In this document: piece by piece, positions 16,937 to 25,048 of the stretch
Layout: each line of letters begins with the position of its first letter
Position numbering within the stretch: the stretch's first letter is position 1
From: Castellaniella sp. UBA6218
Lineage (GTDB): Bacteria > Pseudomonadota > Gammaproteobacteria > Burkholderiales > Burkholderiaceae_B
Direction of reading: 5' to 3'
Assembly (NCBI GenBank): GCA_002421865.1
Contig: DISE01000086.1
Coordinates: forward strand, 1 to 60,352
Length of the DNA: 60,352 bases
Translations under genes and position numbers: made by a program
Notes under the pieces: generated by a model
What the model was told of the DNA's origin: nothing
Seen by the model: the letters and a program-made list of their open reading frames with translations, nothing else
Database searches by the model: none

Positions 16937-18214
16937 TCAGACCGTCGACCGGCTGCCCATGTTCATGGCGATCTGGTTCATGTTGTCGGTCGTGCCGGCG
17001 ATCATCTTGCTGACGAGCTGGGTGCTTTCCTCGATCTGCTGGATGATCTTCTTCATTTCCTCGCGACCTTCTTCCATCTGCTTCTGCAGTTTGAGCATCA
17101 TGGCCTCGAGTTCCTTCTTGTCCGCGATCGCTTTATCGGCTTTTTCTTGCGACTGTGCCTTGGAGATGTTCAGGCCGCCCTGCGCGATCTGGGTTCCGCC
17201 GGAGACGACCGTGTTGGCCGTGGACATGACCGTATTGAAAACCTTGATGGAGGAGAGTAGCACCTTGTTGCCGACCTGGGCCGCAGTCGAGGCCACGGAC
17301 GAACCGCCCGTCATCACCGCCATGGCGATGCCGATGCCGATGGCGGCCGCGATCGTCAGCGCCATGCCGATATAGCCGGCGGTCTTCTCGTCCGCGCCGG
17401 CCATCAGGGCGATGCTCTGGGCCATATTGCCCAGCAGCGAAGGCTCGATGGCCAGCATGATGGGGCAGGTCATCGCCAGCATGCCGCCCACGATATTGGA
17501 AATGTTTTCCGCCTGCTTGGGATCCATGCCGCACACGTCGGTCAGGAATTTTCCAACCGTGTGCTGGATCAGGCTGTTGATGCTGATTTCCGGACCGCCG
17601 CATTCCTGGGAAATGGCGCTGACCAGCGTCATGGTGGCGCTGATGGCGCCCACGATGGCCAGGGCGAGCAGCGGCGCGGCCGAGCCGCCCGTGGCGACCG
17701 TCGCCGCAGCGGCCGCGATCACCGTCGCGATCGCCGCGACAAAGGCGAAGATCTTGCCGATCCAGCCGAAGATCTTGCCCAGCGCGCCCTTGGACTCGGC
17801 TTCCTTGCACTTGTCGATCCATTCCTGGATCTTCTCGAGCTGGTGCTCGGTGTTCTTTTCGGCCTTGATGCGCGCGGACTCCAGGCCTTTCTGGGCGGTG
17901 GAGAGCTGTTCGTCCTGGGTCTTGCTGCGCAGGCTGCGCAGCAGATCGACCATGTCGCTGGCGCTGAAGACCTCGCTCGGCGTATCGATGCGCGGCGCGC
18001 CGTTCTTGTCGATCAGCGGGTTGCCGCCGCGATCCGACACGCCGGAGCCTTCCTGCTGTCTGACGAGCGTCAGGACATCGTCATAGAACTTTTCAAGATC
18101 GACCTGGCCGGTGCTCCCGGCGCCGGACGTGCCGCCCGATCCGTCGACCTGGCCGGGCGTCGTCCCCCCCAGTGGCGGCGTATAACCCGGTACGTTCGAA
18201 ATCGTCGTATTCAT
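16937..18214 (-). CDS. bopB: T3SS translocator BopB (SctE/YopB type)
   Basis: 425 residues, the larger pore-forming translocator inserted into the host membrane. A polar N-terminus is followed by a coiled coil (about 100-135), two hydrophobic hairpins (about 150-205, IGKIFAFVAAIATVIAAAAA; about 285-310, IGMALTIAAAIGIGIAMAVM) and a C-terminal coiled coil. This is the YopB/IpaB layout, and the length is close to Bordetella BopB. The C-terminus is rich in Met/Gln/Glu. It lies between bopD and bcrH2. Confidence 0.93.
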   Translation of the reverse strand: MNTTISNVPGYTPPLGGTTPGQVDGSGGTSGAGSTGQVDLEKFYDDVLTLVRQQEGSGVSDRGGNPLIDKNGAPRIDTPSEVFSASDMVDLLRSLRSKTQDEQLSTAQKGLESARIKAEKNTEHQLEKIQEWIDKCKEAESKGALGKIFGWIGKIFAFVAAIATVIAAAAATVATGGSAAPLLALAIVGAISATMTLVSAISQECGGPEISINSLIQHTVGKFLTDVCGMDPKQAENISNIVGGMLAMTCPIMLAIEPSLLGNMAQSIALMAGADEKTAGYIGMALTIAAAIGIGIAMAVMTGGSSVASTAAQVGNKVLLSSIKVFNTVMSTANTVVSGGTQIAQGGLNISKAQSQEKADKAIADKKELEAMMLKLQKQMEEGREEMKKIIQQIEESTQLVSKMIAGTTDNMNQIAMNMGSRSTV

Positions 18215-18243
18215 GTTCGCTCCTGGCTATCGTGGGCGCTTGG

Positions 18244-19131
18244 TCAGACGTTGCGCGAAATGCTGCGGTTGGTTTCGGTGCGCGCCTGGTCGATGGCGCC
18301 CAGCTTTTCCCGCACGTCACGGATCACATCCATCATCTGCTGCATCAGTTCGTTGGCCTGCTGCACGCTCTGCTCATGGACGCGGGCATCGGATTCAAGC
18401 TCGGACTTCTTGGCGTCGTGCTCGGCGGCCGCTTGCTCCCTGCCGGCGCCGATCATGCTGCCGGCGCTGGAGAAGATGCCGCCCGCGCTTTGCGCGGTGC
18501 TGCTCAGCCCGGTGCCCCAATTGCCCTGCAACTTGCTGTCCTGGACGATCTGGAGATCGATCGGTTTATCGGTCTTGGGATCGACCCGGATGCCGTTTTC
18601 ATTGACTTCGCCGCCGCTCTTGATGCTCTTGGCGCTCAGGATGCCGCCGACGACACTCATGCCGATCGATGTAACGCCGCCGGCAATCTGGAACGAGCCC
18701 TGGATGATGGCCTGCTGCAGGCGGTCTTCGGCCGCATTGCGGATTTCCTGGGCGGCGTTCTTCAGGCTGGCGACCTGCGCCTGCGTTTCGGAATTCCGCA
18801 CCTCGCGCGCCTGGTTGCGCATCTCCTGGGCGCACTTCTGGAACAGGGCCATCACCGAATAGATGTCGATGGCCACTGTTTCAGTCCCGAGCTTGCCGAA
18901 GGGATCCCCCGAGGCCTTGGCACCGGAGGGCTCCGGCAGCATGGACCGCAGCAGGGCGTCGAGACGGCCCGCGCTGGATTCGTTGGTCTCCACCCCGATC
19001 AGCTTGAGCGCGACATCCATCGTGATGCCGGTGGTCTCCACCATCTTCTTCGTGGCGGCATCGAGGGACTTGGGATCGACGCCGGGAGGAATATAGCCGG
19101 GAGGGAAAGTGGATTGCAGGGAAATCGTCAT
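18244..19131 (-). CDS. bopD: T3SS translocator BopD (YopD type)
   Basis: 295 residues, the smaller translocator. One hydrophobic stretch near the middle (SFQIAGGVTSIGMSVVGGIL) follows an Arg/Glu-rich coiled coil (MRNQAREVRNSETQAQVASL), and an amphipathic coiled C-terminus ends ISRNV. I start at 19131 (MTISLQSTFPPGYIPPG) because GGAG sits six bases ahead; the open frame runs 15 codons further without support. The upstream gap contains a possible BtrS-type promoter. Confidence 0.93.
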   Translation of the reverse strand: MTISLQSTFPPGYIPPGVDPKSLDAATKKMVETTGITMDVALKLIGVETNESSAGRLDALLRSMLPEPSGAKASGDPFGKLGTETVAIDIYSVMALFQKCAQEMRNQAREVRNSETQAQVASLKNAAQEIRNAAEDRLQQAIIQGSFQIAGGVTSIGMSVVGGILSAKSIKSGGEVNENGIRVDPKTDKPIDLQIVQDSKLQGNWGTGLSSTAQSAGGIFSSAGSMIGAGREQAAAEHDAKKSELESDARVHEQSVQQANELMQQMMDVIRDVREKLGAIDQARTETNRSISRNV

Positions 19132-19194
19132 GATGTGCTCCGGGATGCTGACTCGGTTTTCGTTCCGCGCCGTCATTGGCGCCTATGCAGATTA

Positions 19195-19221
19195 AGTGGA
19201 CACCAGGGTCAAAGTCGTTCC
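19195..19221 (-). promoter_or_regulatory. Possible internal BtrS-type promoter ahead of bopD
   Basis: On the minus strand GGAAC (19217-19221) is followed after 16 bases, not 15, by TCCACT and TA. The ACTnA end matches the other boxes and the distance to the bopD start (63 bases) lies in their 36-68 range. The longer spacer and only three of six hexamer matches make it the weakest of the set. Confidence 0.35.
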
Positions 19222-19235
19222 ATGCCGGAACATGA

Positions 19236-19739
19236 TTATTTGGCCGGGATCTTTGTCCGGACGGCCTTGAGCAGCATCTCGGCTCGCGCCTTGACCGCAT
19301 CATGCTCGCCCGGCTTGCACAGGGTGTCGATCGCCAATTCCAGCGACTCGGCCGCTTCGGCCGGCCGGCCCAGAGCCAGCAGGCACTCGGCGCAGTGGTA
19401 GACCGGTACCGGATCGTCCAGGCGCATCACCGTCACGATCATGTAATGCTGCAGGGCCTCTTCATAGCGCTTGGTCATCTGCAACGCGGAGGCAAGCGCC
19501 AGCTGATAGCGGGAATCCATATGATCGTAAGAGACCAGCTGGGCGAAGATCTTGAAGGCATCGTTGTACTTGCCTTGTGCATAGAGTGCATGACCGTAGG
19601 CGTACATGGCTTCGCATTCCCGGGGCGACAGGCCCATCGCCTGGGCCAGCGTGCCGCCGGCCTTCCAGAGGCCGAGCAAATTCTCGGCGATACCGGCGGC
19701 TTCTTCTTCGGTGATCTCGGGGACCGTTTGCGCATTCAT
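19236..19739 (-). CDS. bcrH1: TPR class II translocator chaperone BcrH1
   Basis: 167 residues of the SycD/LcrH/IpgC family with TPR pairs CEAMYAYGHALYAQGKYNDA, QLALASALQMTKRYEEALQH and YHCAECLLALGRPAEAAESL. Binds YopB/YopD-type translocators before export. Two ATGs are six bases apart; I prefer 19739 since the AAGGA ribosome site directly abuts the first (19745). Located upstream of bopD as in Bordetella. Confidence 0.88.
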   Translation of the reverse strand: MNAQTVPEITEEEAAGIAENLLGLWKAGGTLAQAMGLSPRECEAMYAYGHALYAQGKYNDAFKIFAQLVSYDHMDSRYQLALASALQMTKRYEEALQHYMIVTVMRLDDPVPVYHCAECLLALGRPAEAAESLELAIDTLCKPGEHDAVKARAEMLLKAVRTKIPAK

Positions 19740-19789
19740 GGGCATTCCTTTGTGGTGTGCTGGCCGCCGCGCTGCGGCGGCGGTTTGTC

Positions 19790-20074
19790 TCAGATCATGT
19801 TGCGCATCTTGCGCATGCCGCCCGTGCGGGGCGCGGCATTGGCGAAGCTCAGGCGGGCCGCCTCTTCATTCACCTCGCGCTCGATGTCCTCCATGTCCTT
19901 GCGAAACAAGGCCTCGGCCTCGGCCCGCTCTTTCGGCCCCATGGATTCGTTGAGCTTGTGAGCATCCAGCCCTTGGGCCTGATAGATCTCCTGGGTCTCG
20001 TTCAGGCTCTGCTGAACCTCCCGAACCAGCGCCTCGGCTTCCCGCATGATTTCTTCGAGCGTCTTGTTGGCCAT
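19790..20074 (-). CDS. 94-residue charged helical protein between bsp22 cluster and bcrH1
   Basis: Not recognised with confidence. It is nearly all predicted helix, strongly acidic and Glu-rich (LEEIMREAEALVREVQQSLN; ERAEAEALFRKDMEDIEREV), with a basic, Arg/Met-rich tail (GGMRKMRNMI). No signal peptide. It lies 16 bases after the first filament gene and well before bcrH1, inside the operon. Its place suggests a chaperone or cap for the filament proteins, since EspA-type subunits need helical chaperones such as CesA, which is also about 100 residues. That is an inference from size and place. Confidence 0.75.
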   Translation of the reverse strand: MANKTLEEIMREAEALVREVQQSLNETQEIYQAQGLDAHKLNESMGPKERAEAEALFRKDMEDIEREVNEEAARLSFANAAPRTGGMRKMRNMI

Positions 20075-20090
20075 GATTGAATACCTGTCG

Positions 20091-20711
20091 TCAGATGTTG
20101 CGAATGATATTGGAATTGCCGTCGGTGTGCTTCTTCTGGGTATTGGTCAGAATCTCGATCGACTCGTTCTTCTTGTTGTTCAGGCTCTGCAGCCGCAGCA
20201 TGTCCATCTGCTGGTTGTTGCTCTCGGCATCGATCAGGCCCTTGACCTTGGTGATCGCAGCGTCGATCTGGCCCTTGGTCGTGCCGCCGTTGCAGGTGTT
20301 TTTCTGACCTCTGATCACGTGGCCGTGCCCGTCGTCCACACTCTGACCCGGCCCCGGAGTCACACGGCCATCCCCGGTAAAGCCGATGTCGGAGATGCCC
20401 GCTTCCTTGATGGCGTCATTCAGCGGGATCTCATATTGGTCGACTTTGTCCCAGTTCCAGTCCTTGACCTTGCTGCCGGCGTCGGTTCCGCTGATCGCAC
20501 CCTGGAATTTCGTCAGGGCGGACAACACATTGTTGAGCTTGGCGATCTGGTCGTTGCGGGACTGCACGGCCTTGACCTGGTCAACCAGTTGCGAATCCAG
20601 CAGCCGCACACGCTCGCCCTGGACCATCTGGATCAAGGTCTGGATGTCGCCGGAGGCAATCGCCTGGCTGATGTCGATGGGAAGGGAACCGCCCACGCCT
20701 GAAGTACTCAT
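20091..20711 (-). CDS. Bsp22-like T3SS tip/filament protein, copy 1
   Basis: 206 residues. Bsp22 polymerises into a filament on the Bordetella needle tip, connecting it to the translocon. The fixed N-terminal segment (SGDIQTLIQMVQGERVRLLD) and C-terminal 65 residues (QQMDMLRLQSLNNKKNESIE, then a tail ending NSNIIRNI) are shared with the three neighbours. The centre, about residues 64-140, differs and includes GFTGDGRVTPGPGQSVDDGH. This copy has the most divergent N-terminus (MSTSGVGGSLPIDISQAI) and codon-level differences in shared parts, so it is probably the oldest split. Last of four tandem copies in transcription order. Confidence 0.88.
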   Translation of the reverse strand: MSTSGVGGSLPIDISQAIASGDIQTLIQMVQGERVRLLDSQLVDQVKAVQSRNDQIAKLNNVLSALTKFQGAISGTDAGSKVKDWNWDKVDQYEIPLNDAIKEAGISDIGFTGDGRVTPGPGQSVDDGHGHVIRGQKNTCNGGTTKGQIDAAITKVKGLIDAESNNQQMDMLRLQSLNNKKNESIEILTNTQKKHTDGNSNIIRNI

Positions 20712-20789
20712 GATCTGCTCCTTGATTCAAACCGCCCTGGCGGTCGAGTGAGTAATGAAGCCGGTCGGCGGATGCCGACCGGACGTGCG

Positions 20790-21413
20790 TCAGATATTGC
20801 GGATGATGTTGGAATTGGCGTCGGTGTTTTTCTTCTGCGTGTTGGTCAGAATCTCGATCGACTCGTTCTTCTTGTTGTTCAGGCTCTGCAGCCGCAGCAT
20901 GTCCATCTGCTGGTTGTTGCTCTCGGCATCGATCAGGCCCTTGACCTTGGTGATGGCCGCGTCGATCTCGCCTTTGGTGACACTGCCGGTAATCACATTG
21001 GTGCCGCTCAGCAACTTGCCGGCGCTGCCGTCCCTGGTCTCACCAGGCTGCGGCGTGCGCTGACCGGTGCGGTTCTGAAACCCCAGGTCCGTGAGCCCGG
21101 CATCCTGGATGGCATCGTTCAGCGGCATTTCGTACTGCTTGATCTTTTCGTTGCTCCACTCGCTGCCCTTGGGCTTGCTGCCGGCATCGGTGCCGTCGAT
21201 CTGCGAAGCGTAGGAATTGAGTCCCGCCAGCACGGTATTGAGCTTGGCGATCTGATCGTTGCGGGACTGCACGGCCTTGACCTGGTCCACCAGTTGCGAA
21301 TCCAGCAGCCGCACGCGTTCGCCCTGAACCATCTGGATCAAGGTCTGGATGTCGCCGCTGGCCAGCGCGGCCTGGAAATTGATGCCGCCATTGTTGTTGA
21401 CTGTCATGCTCAT
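20790..21413 (-). CDS. Bsp22-like T3SS tip/filament protein, copy 2
   Basis: 207 residues, helix-rich fixed ends and a private centre (SEWSNEKIKQYEMPLNDAIQ; GFQNRTGQRTPQPGETRDG). Its first 62 residues are almost identical to copy 3 (MSMTVNNNGGINFQAALASG), differing only at one residue near the junction (LNT for LNN). At DNA level the 5' part and the following spacer belong to the 384-bp repeat shared with copies 3 and 4. The flagellin-like plan, constant coiled ends for polymerisation and a variable exposed middle, fits a surface antigen. Confidence 0.88.
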   Translation of the reverse strand: MSMTVNNNGGINFQAALASGDIQTLIQMVQGERVRLLDSQLVDQVKAVQSRNDQIAKLNTVLAGLNSYASQIDGTDAGSKPKGSEWSNEKIKQYEMPLNDAIQDAGLTDLGFQNRTGQRTPQPGETRDGSAGKLLSGTNVITGSVTKGEIDAAITKVKGLIDAESNNQQMDMLRLQSLNNKKNESIEILTNTQKKNTDANSNIIRNI

Positions 21414-22321
21414 GATGAACTCCTCGTGTACGGGGCCGCCTCGAAGATGGACGGCACAAATAAAACCGGGCGGGTCCCGATCAGATGTTGCGGATGATGT
21501 TGGAATTGGCGTCGGTGTTTTTCTTCTGCGTGTTGGTCAGGACTTCGATCGACTCGTTCTTTTTGTTGTTCAGGCTCTGCAGCCGCAGCATGTCCATCTG
21601 CTGGTTGTTGCTCTCGGCATCGATCAGGCCCTTGACCTTGGTGATGGCGGCCTCGATTTCGCCGCGGGTCGAGTTGCCGGAAATGACGCTGTCGCCCGTG
21701 ATTCCGTGCCCTTGTCCGGCATTTTTCGGCAAATCGGGCCCGGCCGTGCACTGACCGAACACGTTGGAATTGCCCGTGAGGTTCGACAGGCCCAGCTCAC
21801 GAATCTGGTCGTTCAGCGGCAATTCGATGTTGGTGATCGCATCGGCATTCCACTGGCTGTTGCCGTCGTTGATTTTTTTGTTCGCCTCCGTGCTGTTGGC
21901 CCGGCCCAGCACGGCGTTGAGTCCGGACAGCACGTTGTTGAGCTTGGCGATCTGATCGTTGCGGGACTGCACGGCCTTGACCTGGTCCACCAGTTGCGAA
22001 TCCAGCAGCCGCACGCGTTCGCCCTGAACCATCTGGATCAAGGTCTGGATGTCGCCGCTGGCCAGCGCGGCCTGGAAATTGATGCCGCCATTGTTGTTGA
22101 CTGTCATGCTCATGATGAACTCCTCGTGTACGGGGCCGCCTCGAAGATGGACGGCGCAAATAAAACCGGGCGGGTCCCGATCAGATGTTGCGGATGATGT
22201 TGGAATTGGCGTCGGTGTTTTTCTTCTGCGTGTTGGTCAGGACTTCGATCGACTCGTTCTTTTTGTTGTTCAGGCTCTGCAGCCGCAGCATGTCCATCTG
22301 CTGGTTGTTGCTCTCGGCATC
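21238..22321. repeat. 384-bp direct repeat at exactly 700-bp offset in the bsp22 cluster
   Basis: Bases 21238-21621 repeat at 21938-22321 with a single mismatch (A at 21456, G at 22156). Each unit covers the 5' third of one bsp22 gene (in minus-strand terms), the whole intergenic spacer with its ribosome site, and the 3' part of the next gene. Even the non-coding spacer is preserved, so this is a recent duplication or gene conversion and not selection on protein sequence alone. Confidence 0.97.
21481..22113 (-). CDS. Bsp22-like T3SS tip/filament protein, copy 3
   Basis: 210 residues with the common ends. The centre is unlike the other copies and unusually Asn/Gly/Ser-rich (STEANKKINDGNSQWNADAI; TGNSNVFGQCTAGPDLPKNA), and includes a cysteine. 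The 3' part is DNA-identical to copy 4 and the 5' part to copy 2, so the gene reads as a mosaic whose only private piece is the middle of about 320 bases. Confidence 0.88.
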   Translation of the reverse strand: MSMTVNNNGGINFQAALASGDIQTLIQMVQGERVRLLDSQLVDQVKAVQSRNDQIAKLNNVLSGLNAVLGRANSTEANKKINDGNSQWNADAITNIELPLNDQIRELGLSNLTGNSNVFGQCTAGPDLPKNAGQGHGITGDSVISGNSTRGEIEAAITKVKGLIDAESNNQQMDMLRLQSLNNKKNESIEVLTNTQKKNTDANSNIIRNI

Positions 22322-22852
22322 AATCAGGCCCTTGATCTTGGTGATGGCCGCGTCCATCTGACCCTTGGTGGCGTTGCCGCCCCACACATTGGACCCCGTC
22401 ACCTTGACGATGTTGCCATCCTGATCGAAAGTCTGCCCGAAATTGCCCTTCCCGTCGGAAGGCACCCGGCCCGTGTTGCCATTGTTGGGGAAGCCCAGAT
22501 CCGTGATGCCGGCATCCTCGATCGCCTTGTTCAGAGGCGCCTCGTACTGCTGGACGAACTGCTCATACGTGCGGCCGGCCTTGTCGCCGTAGGCATCGGA
22601 CGTATCCTTCAAAAAAGTTTCATTGCCCTCCGTGCCGTAGAACTGCTGCATCTTGTTCAGTTCGGACAGGACATTGTTGAGCTTGGCGATCTGGTCGTTG
22701 CGGGACTGCACGGCCTTGACCTGGTCCACCAGTTGCGAATCCAGCAACCGCACGCGTTCGCCCTGGACCATCTGGATCAAGGTCTGGATGTCGCCACTGG
22801 CCAGCGCGGCCTGGAAATTGATGCCGCCGGAATTGGTTATGGGAGAGCTCAT
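22181..22852 (-). CDS. Bsp22-like T3SS tip/filament protein, copy 4 (promoter-proximal)
   Basis: 223 residues, the longest copy, and first behind the BtrS-type promoter (start codon 57 bases downstream of it). The central region (FYGTEGNETFLKDTSDAYGD; GRVPSDGKGNFGQTFDQDGN) is larger and more acidic than in the other copies. The N-terminus differs for the first nine residues (MSSPITNSG) and then joins the fixed segment. As the first gene of the long operon it may be the main expressed filament subunit; relative expression cannot be read from sequence. Confidence 0.9.
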   Translation of the reverse strand: MSSPITNSGGINFQAALASGDIQTLIQMVQGERVRLLDSQLVDQVKAVQSRNDQIAKLNNVLSELNKMQQFYGTEGNETFLKDTSDAYGDKAGRTYEQFVQQYEAPLNKAIEDAGITDLGFPNNGNTGRVPSDGKGNFGQTFDQDGNIVKVTGSNVWGGNATKGQMDAAITKIKGLIDAESNNQQMDMLRLQSLNNKKNESIEVLTNTQKKNTDANSNIIRNI

Positions 22853-22909
22853 CTCTGGATCATCCTATGGTTGGGCCGCATGCATACTTGTATGAACAGC
22901 CACTTGCTC

Positions 22910-22935
22910 AGTAACCGATCCCGTCCGGGAGTTCC
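22910..22935 (-). promoter_or_regulatory. Predicted BtrS-type promoter of the bsp22-to-secretin operon
   Basis: On the minus strand: GGAAC (22931-22935), 15 bases, GTTACT (22910-22915), then GAG. The bsp22 copy 4 start is 57 bases downstream. Perfect match to the consensus. It faces the bopN box 145 bases away, so the two T3SS operons diverge from one control region. Confidence 0.85.
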
Positions 22936-23080
22936 CCTCAGGGGGCCAGGCCCGGCGAAACCGCCTTCAAGAGCATGAGTGTCATCCGCCGCCCGCCAGT
23001 TCCATCCGCGCCACCCCCCGCCCGCCATCAGGAAAAACCCTGATACCGGGATTCCATGAGTGTCCTCCCCGTTGTCCGCG

Positions 23081-23106
23081 GGAACCTTTCGCCCGGCGCG
23101 GTTACT
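23081..23106 (+). promoter_or_regulatory. Predicted BtrS-type promoter of the bopN-to-needle operon
   Basis: GGAAC (23081-23085), 15 bases, GTTACT (23101-23106), then ATG. The bopN start codon is 36 bases downstream. Perfect match to the shared element in both blocks and spacer. Confidence 0.85.
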
Positions 23107-23142
23107 ATGCGAGCACAGCATCAACGCGGAGCCCCGTCCATC

Positions 23143-24246
23143 ATGAATCGCATCGACACCGGAGGAATCTCCCCCGGCTTCAGCTCTCTCGGCCAGCAGG
23201 CCGGGTTCGATGCCGGCCAAGCCCGGACCGGCACCCTGCTGGGCGAGCAGGCGGTGCTGCTGGACGGCGAGGTCTCCTCGCTGGGAGACGCGGCCGAGGA
23301 AATCAGCCTGCACATGGCTGAAAAGGTCGAAAACAAGCACCACGCCCAACGCAAGATCAAGCCTGATCGCCCCATGGAATTGATGCGGCTCGAGGAAATC
23401 CTCGAGATGCTGCAACAGACCAGGGATCCGGACGCCCAGGCCAAGCTCGAGGCGCTGGCCGCCAGCCTGCTGGCAGGCAAGGGCGGGCCCAGGCAGCAGG
23501 CCGCCCAGGCCTTCGGCGACGTCTCGCAACAATACCTGGCCCTCCAATACACCCTGCGCAAAGGCGAACGGGACGGCGCAGACCCCGAGATCCTGGAATC
23601 CCTGCGCGACGCGCTGTCCGACCTCGAAATCGAAAGCGGCCCCCAGATCCGGGCGGGGCTCAACACCCTGGGCAGCGCCGGCGAGTTCGCCACCAGCGCC
23701 CAGGGCGTCCGGGATTTCCAGAACACCTACCGCGACATCGTTCTTGGCGAGGACTCCCTGGGCAAGGCCCTGGATCTGGCCCTGACCCGGTTCGGCGGCA
23801 AGGATGTGGGCCGCGGCCTGAAACAACTGATCCTGGCCCTGGGACAGGATCTGGCGGCCGCCCGCCCTTCCGTTTCGCCACAGCGTCTGCAGGCGCTCAC
23901 CGGCGACCTGTATCATCTGCAGGTCGCCGTCACCGTGCTCGACGGTTGTGCGGGCCTTTCCGACGACCTGCGGGCCAAAAGCCAGGGCGCGCCCGACGGA
24001 GAACGCCTGATGCGCGACCTGGTGGGGCTGACCGGGGAAAAATGGCTCAACGACTCACGCTTCACGACCATGGCGCAGCAGCACGGCGTCACATCGCCCG
24101 AAGGGCGGGTGACGTTCCTGTCTGGCGTCAAGTCCCTGATGGGCGACCTGCCCATCCAAGTATTTCCGGACGCCGAAGCCCGGCAAGGCGTCCTCAACGC
24201 CATCCAGGGCGCCCTGGACATGGCGATCGACGAAGAGGATCTCTGA
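23143..24246 (+). CDS. bopN: T3SS gatekeeper SctW (BopN), YopN-TyeA fusion type
   Basis: 367 residues. The N-terminal secretion/chaperone-binding region (MNRIDTGGISPGFSSLGQQA) leads into the HrpJ/YopN helical domains (RPMELMRLEEILEMLQQTRD). The last 80 or so residues (EKWLNDSRFTTMAQQHGVTS; VLNAIQGALDMAIDEEDL) resemble TyeA, so both gatekeeper halves are in one chain, as in Bordetella. The start at 23143 has GCGGAG 12 bases upstream; ATG at 23107 lies right behind the -10 element and is less likely. First gene of the plus-strand operon. Confidence 0.9.
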   Translation: MNRIDTGGISPGFSSLGQQAGFDAGQARTGTLLGEQAVLLDGEVSSLGDAAEEISLHMAEKVENKHHAQRKIKPDRPMELMRLEEILEMLQQTRDPDAQAKLEALAASLLAGKGGPRQQAAQAFGDVSQQYLALQYTLRKGERDGADPEILESLRDALSDLEIESGPQIRAGLNTLGSAGEFATSAQGVRDFQNTYRDIVLGEDSLGKALDLALTRFGGKDVGRGLKQLILALGQDLAAARPSVSPQRLQALTGDLYHLQVAVTVLDGCAGLSDDLRAKSQGAPDGERLMRDLVGLTGEKWLNDSRFTTMAQQHGVTSPEGRVTFLSGVKSLMGDLPIQVFPDAEARQGVLNAIQGALDMAIDEEDL

Positions 24247-24629
24247 TGAGCAGTCCCGACGCCATCCTGCAGCAATTCGGCGAGACCGCCGGCATCCCCG
24301 GTCTGGTCTTCGACGCACGGGGCCAGGTCGTTTTCCGCACCGAGCCGGGCCGCCTGCTGGGCCTTGAGCAGACCGGCCGGGAAATCCTCGTCTATGCCGC
24401 CCTGCCGGTCCGCTATGACAGCGGCGACTGGATGCGGCGCGCCTGCAAGCGCGCCCACCACAGCTATCTGGGCGACTGGCCGGTGCAGCCGGCGCTGCGC
24501 GAATATGATGGCGTCGCGCATCTGCTGGCGCTGATCCGGCTGGACGAACACGCATTCACCGAACCGCGCCTGCGCCAGGCGCTCGAATACCTGTCCCAGT
24601 GGCTCGACGCCCTGGGTTCGGACACCTGA
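24246..24629 (+). CDS. CesT/SycN-like T3SS chaperone, probably for BopN
   Basis: 127 residues of alternating strands and helices with the class I chaperone pattern (ILQQFGETAGIPGLVFDARG; LLALIRLDEHAFTEPRLRQA). Translationally coupled to bopN (TGATG overlap), which points to the gatekeeper as client, as SycN/YscB for YopN. The family is too divergent to name the exact orthologue. Confidence 0.65.
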   Translation: MSSPDAILQQFGETAGIPGLVFDARGQVVFRTEPGRLLGLEQTGREILVYAALPVRYDSGDWMRRACKRAHHSYLGDWPVQPALREYDGVAHLLALIRLDEHAFTEPRLRQALEYLSQWLDALGSDT

Positions 24630-24642
24630 ACTGGAGCGCTCC

Positions 24643-25044
24643 ATGTCCGACATCGGTCTCAACCGGCTCATGAGCTTCGATCACGGCATCGACGCCATCG
24701 TCTATGCCCGCAAGGACGAGCAGGCCACCCAAGGCCTGCCCGAACGGCGCAACCTGACGCCCACCGACGACCCGGTGCGCGCCCAGCTGACGCAACTGCT
24801 CGAGAAGCCCAACACCGGCAGTTTCCTCGAAGAGGCCCTGCGCCCCGATATCGGCAACCGTGACCTGCTCATGCCCTCGGAATTCGCCGAGGCTCTGCGC
24901 GAAGCCCTGAAAGGGCTCGCAGGCCTGGCCGAAAACGGGAGTGGCGACGGCCGCATCCTGAATCGCGCCGTGCGCCTGCTCAAGGAAGAAACCAACCTGC
25001 GCGATCTGGTCGCCATGTACCGCAGCGCCTTGTACCAGGGATGA
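24643..25044 (+). CDS. T3SS early substrate SctX (YscX type)
   Basis: 133 residues. The C-terminal third (LNRAVRLLKEETNLRDLVAM then YRSALYQG) carries the YscX family ending, and the gene sits between the gatekeeper's chaperone and the YscY-like gene. In Yersinia, YscX is exported early and binds YscY and the SctV ring. Good GGAGCG ribosome site ahead of the ATG. Confidence 0.8.
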   Translation: MSDIGLNRLMSFDHGIDAIVYARKDEQATQGLPERRNLTPTDDPVRAQLTQLLEKPNTGSFLEEALRPDIGNRDLLMPSEFAEALREALKGLAGLAENGSGDGRILNRAVRLLKEETNLRDLVAMYRSALYQG

Positions 25045-25048
25045 AGGC

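Noticed and set aside
20091..22852. Repeats in this stretch considered as a CRISPR array or transposon ends
   Set aside because: The repeats are long coding segments of four homologous genes with no short regular spacers, no terminal inverted repeats and no transposase.
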